Shown here piece by piece: positions 13,880 to 17,953 of a stretch of DNA of 17,953 bases. Both the position numbers and the translations under genes were made by a program. Within the stretch, counting starts at the first letter, position 1; each line of letters starts with the position of its first letter. The DNA is taken from the NCBI GenBank assembly GCA_041628615.1, contig JBFKOW010000059.1, positions 1 to 17,953 of the forward strand. The letters are read 5' to 3'. This DNA comes from JAMWZF01 sp041628615 (GTDB lineage: Bacteria > Pseudomonadota > Alphaproteobacteria > Rhodobacterales > Rhodobacteraceae). Below the pieces are notes generated by a model. That model saw only the letters and a list, made by a program, of their open reading frames with translations. It was not told the origin of the DNA and did no database searches.

Positions 13880-14678
13880 ACGGCTTGCGGCCCACGCCCA
13901 GCCAGGCGGTGGCGCCGAGGCGGACCGGAAACGGGCCGACCTCGCGGTCGAGCCAGTCCACCGCGGCCATCGAACGCTCCGCCCAGTCGGCGTCGGTCAT
14001 CGTCCTGCGCAGCATGGCGACCGGCGCGGCGCCGCGCGCCATGTCGTCCCAGAAGGCCCGGGCGCTCTCGACCGTGGCGATGTCCTCGACCGCGTGCACG
14101 GCGACGCCGGCAAAGCCCGCCGCCTCCATCTCGGCCTTCAGGACCGCCGGATTCTCCAGCGAGGCGAGATCCTTGGCGGGTTCGGGCATGTCCGGCTTGA
14201 CCTGCCGCAGGGCGCCGAACAGCGCCGCCATGATCGGCGAGCGGTTCACCGGCGCCCAGCTCGACACGCAGGCGCCGCCGCCGGGGCGCAGCACCCGGAG
14301 CAGTTCGGCCATGCCGCGGGGCCGGTCGGGAAAGAACATCAGCGCGAACATCGAGAAGGCGGCATCGGCGCTGGCATCGGCGTAGGCAAGCGCCTGCCCG
14401 TCCCCCACCGTGGCGTCGACGGGCAAGCCCTCCTCCGCCGCGGCCTTGCGCAGCAGCGCCACCATGTTGGGCGCGAAATCGACCGCCCGCACCCGCGCGC
14501 CGCGCCGCGCCGCCCGCAGCGCCAGCGTGCCCGGCCCCGCGCCGATATCGGCCACCTCGGTCCCGCGGCCGACCCCGACGAGATCGAGCGCCCTCTCGGA
14601 ATAGGCCCCGAAGAGCTTCACGGTGACGGCGGCATAGCCCTCGGCGACGACATCCCAGGGCGTGGCGGTCTCGAGCAT
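13848..14678 (-). CDS. Class I SAM-dependent methyltransferase
   Basis: A 276-residue cytoplasmic methyltransferase of the Methyltransf_11/25 type. Motif I is VADIGAGPGTLALRAA near residues 42-56, the acidic residue binding the SAM ribose is Asp67 (VRAVDFAPNM), a motif near 90 reads VGDGQALAYADAS, and the post-motif LRVLRPGGGACV is present. The substrate cannot be told from sequence. The reading frame extends 10 codons upstream to a GTG at 14708 without a ribosome-binding site. The ATG at 14678, which has AAAGGGAG about 7 nt upstream, is preferred. Its 3' end runs antisense into livM by 32 bases. Confidence 0.88.
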   Translation of the reverse strand: MLETATPWDVVAEGYAAVTVKLFGAYSERALDLVGVGRGTEVADIGAGPGTLALRAARRGARVRAVDFAPNMVALLRKAAAEEGLPVDATVGDGQALAYADASADAAFSMFALMFFPDRPRGMAELLRVLRPGGGACVSSWAPVNRSPIMAALFGALRQVKPDMPEPAKDLASLENPAVLKAEMEAAGFAGVAVHAVEDIATVESARAFWDDMARGAAPVAMLRRTMTDADWAERSMAAVDWLDREVGPFPVRLGATAWLGVGRKPSSVPGSGPAG

Positions 14679-14728
14679 GGCTCCGCTCCCTTTGCCCCAG
14701 TCTTGCACGGATGGCCCGGAACGAGAAA

Positions 14729-14750
14729 GGGCGCCCCTTACGGGACGCCC
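14729..14750 (-). terminator. Intrinsic terminator of the outer-membrane protein gene
   Basis: A 9-bp stem with one mismatch (14729-14737 with 14742-14750) and a 4-nt loop lies about 30 nt past the stop of the barrel-protein gene. On the minus strand it is followed by TTTCTCGTT, a modest T tail. It sits upstream of the methyltransferase start, so it separates these two minus-strand genes. Confidence 0.6.
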
Positions 14751-14780
14751 TCCTGCCGCAGTCGGGGACGAGAACCGCGG

Positions 14781-15353
14781 TCAGAACTTGTAGGCGGCGC
14801 GCAGGCCGAAGGTCCGGGCATCGATGCCGGCGTCGTCGAAATCGTGCTGGAGCAGCTCGGCCCCCACGATCACGTTCGGGGTCGCGGCAAAGTCGGCGCC
14901 GATGCCGTAGAGCACCCCGCTTTCGCCCGACAGGCTCAGATCGTCGCTGTCGAGCTGGGCGACGCCCGCGGTCACGTAGGGCAGCACGTTGCCGGCGTTG
15001 TAGCCGACCCGGCCCTTGAGCCGCAGCACGTCCGCCTCCGGGTCGCCCGTGGTGTCGAGGGTGAGGCGCGAGAAGTCGAGTTCGCCGCCGACGACGGCCG
15101 CGCCGAGGTCGAGGTTGTAGCCGCCGAACACGCCGAGGCTGTTGGCGTCGGTCTCCGCGCTGCCGTCATCCAGCGTCGCGGTGCCGAGCGAGCCACCGGC
15201 GTAGAAACCGGTCCAGTCGGTGGCGGGGGCCGGCACGATGACCGGCGCGGCCTGGACGACCGGGGTTTCCGCGGGTTCGCTGAGGCCGCCGGCAAGGGCG
15301 GGGGCGGCGACGAGGGCCGCGACGGCGGCCGAAATCATCAGTCGGGTGGTCAT
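14781..15353 (-). CDS. Small outer-membrane beta-barrel protein (porin/OmpA-like barrel)
   Basis: A 190-residue exported protein. The signal peptide is MTTRLMISAAVAALVAAPALA. A Pro/Ala linker (AETPVVQAAPVIVPAPA) is followed by TDWTGFYAGGSLGTATL, the usual opening of alphaproteobacterial 8-strand barrels. Alternating strands continue (SLGVFGGYNLDLGAAVVGGELDF, VLRLKGRVGYNAGNVLPYVTAG) to a C-terminal FGLRAAYKF with the terminal Phe recognised by BamA. Precise role unknown; such proteins are abundant structural or immunogenic barrels. The start at 15353 has AGGAGA 7 nt upstream, and that site lies in a 12-bp palindrome. Confidence 0.88.
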   Translation of the reverse strand: MTTRLMISAAVAALVAAPALAGGLSEPAETPVVQAAPVIVPAPATDWTGFYAGGSLGTATLDDGSAETDANSLGVFGGYNLDLGAAVVGGELDFSRLTLDTTGDPEADVLRLKGRVGYNAGNVLPYVTAGVAQLDSDDLSLSGESGVLYGIGADFAATPNVIVGAELLQHDFDDAGIDARTFGLRAAYKF

Positions 15354-15604
15354 GGAGAAATCTCCTGTCTCTTTCGTTCGGGGCCGGCCGCGGAACCGGT
15401 TGCGCGGGACCGGCCGGACGTGGCGGCTGCCACGCTGATCGGCAACTAAGAACCTCGCCGGCGGGTTCCAACCGGGGTCCGGATCACAGCTTTGTGCAGT
15501 TGCAGAAAGCCGCTGATATCAGGCGGAAAAAAGCCGATCCAGGTGGATTTCCGGACGGGTGTCGGCGGCATCCGGCGCGTCCGGCCGCGCCGCTGCGGCG
15601 GCGT
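15354..15604 (-). promoter_or_regulatory. Palindrome-rich leader/promoter region of the barrel-protein gene
   Basis: This 251-base spacer holds no gene but several inverted repeats. They are GGAGA/TCTCC at 15354-15365 (covering the Shine-Dalgarno), a 6-bp stem CGTGGC/GCCACG at 15419-15434, and GAACC...GGTTC at 15450-15468. Also present are an imperfect 22-base palindrome (GCTTT-TGCA...TGCA-AAAGC) at 15489-15510 and CTGATATCAG with CCGC/GCGG flanks at 15510-15526. On the minus strand a T6 tract (15527-15532) follows a weak ATCC/GGAT stem and may be a poor anmK terminator. No confident -35/-10 pair was found. Confidence 0.4.
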
Positions 15605-16693
15605 TCAGCCGGGGCGGAACACCTCGCCCCCGCCGACCGCCGCCCGCACCCCGGTGGTCGCCGGGCAAGAGGTCGGCAGTCCGTGCAGCACCCGCACCGC
15701 GAGGTAGCCGAAGGCCTGCGCCTCGAGCATGTCGCCGTCCAGTCCCACCGCCTCGACCGGGTCCACCGGGCAATCCAGCCCGGCGGCGAGCATCGCCATC
15801 AGGGTCGCGTTGTGCCGCCCGCCGCCGGTGACCAGCACCCGCGAAGGCGGCGCCGGGCAATGCTCCATCCCCTGCGCCACCGCCGCCGCCGCGCAGGCGG
15901 TCAGGGTCGCCGCGGCGTCGGCGTCCGACAGCCGCGCCACCGCGCCGCCGAGATCGGCGAAGGCGTTCCGGTCGAGCGATTTCGGCGGCACCTTCAGGAA
16001 GTAGCCGCGCCCGAGGAAGCCCGCGACAAGGTCGAGATCGACCTCGCCCCGCCGCGCCAGCGCGCCGCCCTCGTCCCGCGGCTGGCCCAGCCGCGCGGCC
16101 AGCAGGTCGTTGACCGGGGCGTTGGCCGGCCCGGTGTCGAAGGCCAGAAGCGCGCCCTCGGTCTCGGGCAGTGGCTTGCCCGGGTCGATCCAGGTCAGGT
16201 TGCCGACACCGCCGAGGTTCAGGAAGGCCAGCGGCGCGTCCGCGCCGATGCGGCGGGCCAGCGCGAAGTGGTAGAACGGCGCCAGCGGCGCCCCCTGCCC
16301 GCCCAGCCGCACGTCGGCGGACCGGAAATCGCCGACCACCGGGATCCCGGTGGCATCGGCCAGCGCCTGCCCGTCCCCGGCCTGGTGGGTGCCCCGCGTG
16401 TCGGGCGCATGGGCGAGGGTCTGGCCGTGAAAGCCGATCACCTCCGCCGCGATCCCGGCCAGCGCCTCGGCATGGGCGGCGGTCACGATCGCGGCCGCCG
16501 CGTCGACGCCCGGCTCGCCCGGCCAGCGCCCCAGCGCGGCGGTCAGCGCGGTCCGCTCGGCCTCGGTATAGGCCCGGTAGGCGGTCGGCCCGAAGTCGAA
16601 TATCTCGTGGCCGTCGGTGTCGATCACCGCGACGTCCACCCCGTCGAGCGATGTGCCCGACATCGTGCCCGCCGCCCGGACGCGCCGCTGCAT
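15605..16693 (-). CDS. anmK: Anhydro-N-acetylmuramic acid kinase
   Basis: A 362-residue AnmK. It phosphorylates and opens 1,6-anhydro-MurNAc to MurNAc-6-phosphate in peptidoglycan recycling. The ATP-binding/phosphate motif GTMSGTSLDGVDV is at 9-21. IGFHGQTLAHAPDTRGTHQAG (86-106), LNLGGVGNLTWID (158-170) and FDTGPANAPVNDLL (185-198) are the family's sugar- and catalytic-Asp regions, and RVLVTGGGRHNATLMA is the C-terminal nucleotide site. Length is close to E. coli AnmK (369). The start is uncertain: the ATG at 16693 puts GTMSGTS at the usual place, but its AAGG is close. A GTG at 16708 or an ATG at 16759 are alternatives, the last leaving only 16 nt to tyrS. Divergent from tyrS. Confidence 0.93.
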   Translation of the reverse strand: MQRRVRAAGTMSGTSLDGVDVAVIDTDGHEIFDFGPTAYRAYTEAERTALTAALGRWPGEPGVDAAAAIVTAAHAEALAGIAAEVIGFHGQTLAHAPDTRGTHQAGDGQALADATGIPVVGDFRSADVRLGGQGAPLAPFYHFALARRIGADAPLAFLNLGGVGNLTWIDPGKPLPETEGALLAFDTGPANAPVNDLLAARLGQPRDEGGALARRGEVDLDLVAGFLGRGYFLKVPPKSLDRNAFADLGGAVARLSDADAAATLTACAAAAVAQGMEHCPAPPSRVLVTGGGRHNATLMAMLAAGLDCPVDPVEAVGLDGDMLEAQAFGYLAVRVLHGLPTSCPATTGVRAAVGGGEVFRPG

Positions 16694-16717
16694 GCCCTTG
16701 TCGCGCACCGGAACCGC

Positions 16718-16746
16718 TTCCCCTCTGACCTGCCCTTGCCTATAGA
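16718..16746 (+). promoter_or_regulatory. Possible tyrS promoter
   Basis: A TATAGA hexamer at 16741-16746 resembles a -10 element, with TTCCCC at 16718-16723 exactly 17 nt upstream as a poor -35. Transcription would start near 16753, leaving a leader of about 23 nt before the tyrS ATG. The -35 match is weak, so confidence is low. Confidence 0.3.
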
Positions 16747-16775
16747 GTGCCGCGACCATCAGGCAGGGACAAGAG

Positions 16776-17953
16776 ATGACCTACCACCCGAAATCCGAGT
16801 TCATGGCGACGATCATGGCGCGCGGCTTCCTGGCCGACTGCACGGATTACCAGGGCCTCGACGACGCGCTGAGCCGGGGGACGGTCACCGCCTATATCGG
16901 CTATGACGCGACGGCGCAGTCACTGCACGTGGGCCACCTGCTCAACATCATGCTCCTGCGCTGGTTCCAGAGGACCGGGCACCGGCCGATCACCCTGATG
17001 GGCGGCGGCACGACCAAGGTGGGCGACCCGTCGTTCCGGTCCGAGGAACGGCCGCTGCTCGGTCCCGAACAGATCGACGCCAACATCGCGGCCATGCAGC
17101 GGGTGTTCGACCGCTACCTCGACTACCGCGACGGGTCGGGCGCGCTGATGCTGAACAACGCCGACTGGCTCGACGGGCTGAACTACCTCGATTTCCTGCG
17201 CGACATCGGCCGGCATTTCAGCGTCAACCGGATGCTGTCCTTCGAAAGCGTGAAGTCCCGGCTCGACCGCGAACAGTCGCTGTCGTTCCTCGAATTCAAC
17301 TACATGATCCTGCAGGCCTACGACTTCCTCGAACTCTACCGCCGGCACGACTGCCTGCTGCAGATGGGCGGGTCCGACCAGTGGGGCAACATCGTCAACG
17401 GGGTCGACCTGACCCGGCGGGTCTGCGACGGCGAGATCTTCGGGCTGACCACCCCGCTGCTGACCACCTCGGACGGCCGCAAGATGGGCAAGAGCGCCGG
17501 CGGCGCGGTCTGGCTCGATGCCGAGATGCTGTCGCCCTACGAGTTCTGGCAGTTCTGGCGCAACACCACCGACGCCGACGTCGGCCGGTTCCTGAAGCTC
17601 TACACCGAATTGCCGGTGGAGGAGTGCGACCGGCTGGGCGCGCTGGGCGGGTCCGAGATCAACGACGCCAAGATCGTGCTGGCCAACGCGGTCACCGGGC
17701 TGCTGCACGGCGCGGAAGCCGCCGCCGCCGCCGAGGCGACGGCCCGCGAGGTGTTCGAGAAGGGCGGCGTGGGCGACGACCTGCCGACCCTGACGCTGAG
17801 CGAGACCGAGATCGGCGACGGCATCTCTGTGGTGCAGCTGATCGTGCGCTCCGGCCTCGCCGGGTCGGGCAAGGAAGCCAAGCGGCTGATCGCGGATGGC
17901 GGCGCGCGGCTCGACGACGCGCCGCTGACCGATGCCGGGCTGATGATCGACGC
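16776..17953 (+). CDS. tyrS: Tyrosyl-tRNA synthetase, truncated at the right edge
   Basis: A class I aminoacyl-tRNA synthetase that charges tRNA-Tyr; 392 residues are visible and the 3' end is cut off by the window (family about 400-420). The HIGH-type motif is HVGHL at 51-55 after YIGYDATAQSL, the KMSKS-type motif is KMGKS at 236-240, and the tyrosine-site segment is QMGGSDQWGNIVNG. A C-terminal S4 RNA-binding domain starts near residue 350 (VVQLIVRSGLAGSGKEAKRL). The start at 16776 has AGGGACAAGAG just upstream. It is divergent from anmK; no T-box-like leader is visible, as expected for a proteobacterium. Confidence 0.96.
   Translation, partial: MTYHPKSEFMATIMARGFLADCTDYQGLDDALSRGTVTAYIGYDATAQSLHVGHLLNIMLLRWFQRTGHRPITLMGGGTTKVGDPSFRSEERPLLGPEQIDANIAAMQRVFDRYLDYRDGSGALMLNNADWLDGLNYLDFLRDIGRHFSVNRMLSFESVKSRLDREQSLSFLEFNYMILQAYDFLELYRRHDCLLQMGGSDQWGNIVNGVDLTRRVCDGEIFGLTTPLLTTSDGRKMGKSAGGAVWLDAEMLSPYEFWQFWRNTTDADVGRFLKLYTELPVEECDRLGALGGSEINDAKIVLANAVTGLLHGAEAAAAAEATAREVFEKGGVGDDLPTLTLSETEIGDGISVVQLIVRSGLAGSGKEAKRLIADGGARLDDAPLTDAGLMID

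Noticed and set aside
14679..14708. GTG start ten codons upstream for the methyltransferase
   Set aside because: No ribosome-binding site, and the sequence before the ATG at 14678 has one.
15444..15469. GGAAC-N17-AGTT on the minus strand as an EcfG-type promoter
   Set aside because: The -10 lacks the usual CGTT, and this sigma-factor system is generally absent from Rhodobacteraceae, so the match is probably chance.
15482..15487. TGATCC on the minus strand as a RpoE (ChrR-type) -35 element
   Set aside because: No TAAG at the required spacing downstream.
1..17953. CRISPR arrays, tRNA/rRNA genes, insertion sequences, prophage genes
   Set aside because: No spaced repeats, cloverleaf-like sequences, transposase motifs or phage structural proteins were seen on either strand.

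Overview
The window is a GC-rich (roughly 70%) chromosomal segment that reads like an alphaproteobacterium of the Rhodobacterales (Rhodobacteraceae/Paracoccaceae). The grounds are the codon bias, a protein ending in a VPLPA-CTERM sorting tail (a tail type typical of this order), a PAS_5-type protein, a GlxA-type regulator and a class II DAHP synthase. This placement is inferred from protein style; no 16S gene or other marker is present. No rRNA, tRNA, CRISPR array, insertion sequence or phage gene was seen. The density is that of an ordinary chromosome, with one small accessory-looking patch at about 6.8-8.0 kb.

Layout. (1) 1-2402, minus strand: a tightly packed cluster read right to left as yicC, gmk (guanylate kinase), a gamma-carbonic anhydrase-like hexapeptide protein, and the N-terminal part of a trans-sulfuration-type PLP enzyme that runs off the left edge. 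The first three genes are joined by 4-base ATGA overlaps. (2) 2403-2586: a divergent spacer holding four TTAA tetramers, including a TTAA-N7-TTAA element that matches the CtrA box, upstream of a PAS_5 protein gene (2587-3234, plus). (3) 3292-4665, minus: class II DAHP synthase, the entry step of the shikimate pathway, with its own terminator hairpin. (4) 4846-5850, plus: a GlxA-family AraC regulator. It is followed by a secreted VPLPA-CTERM protein with a thrombospondin C-terminal-like fold (5934-6737).

(5) 6787-7987, minus: the most unusual part. An 88-residue DUF4157-like mini-protein with an HELTH motif is followed by a GFSRGG-containing Tle/DUF2235-like lipase. Between them lies a possible 48-codon ORF joined to both by ATGA overlaps. 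DUF4157 domains are associated with extracellular contractile injection systems and polymorphic toxins, and Tle-type lipases are interbacterial effectors, so the pair may be a compact or decayed effector module.

(6) 8157-13879, plus: a branched-chain amino acid type (LivJ-G-F-X-H-M) ABC transporter operon. X is an unrecognised secreted Cys-containing protein placed between the ATPase and permease genes. Two strong stem-loops separate the binding-protein gene from the rest. (7) 13848-14678, minus: a SAM methyltransferase whose 3' end overlaps livM. (8) 14781-15353, minus: a small outer-membrane beta-barrel protein with a palindrome-rich leader. (9) 15605-16693, minus: anmK (anhydro-MurNAc kinase, peptidoglycan recycling), divergent from tyrS (16776 to the right edge, truncated). 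The anmK-tyrS pair and the yicC-gmk cluster are housekeeping; the liv operon handles uptake of amino acids or related small ligands.
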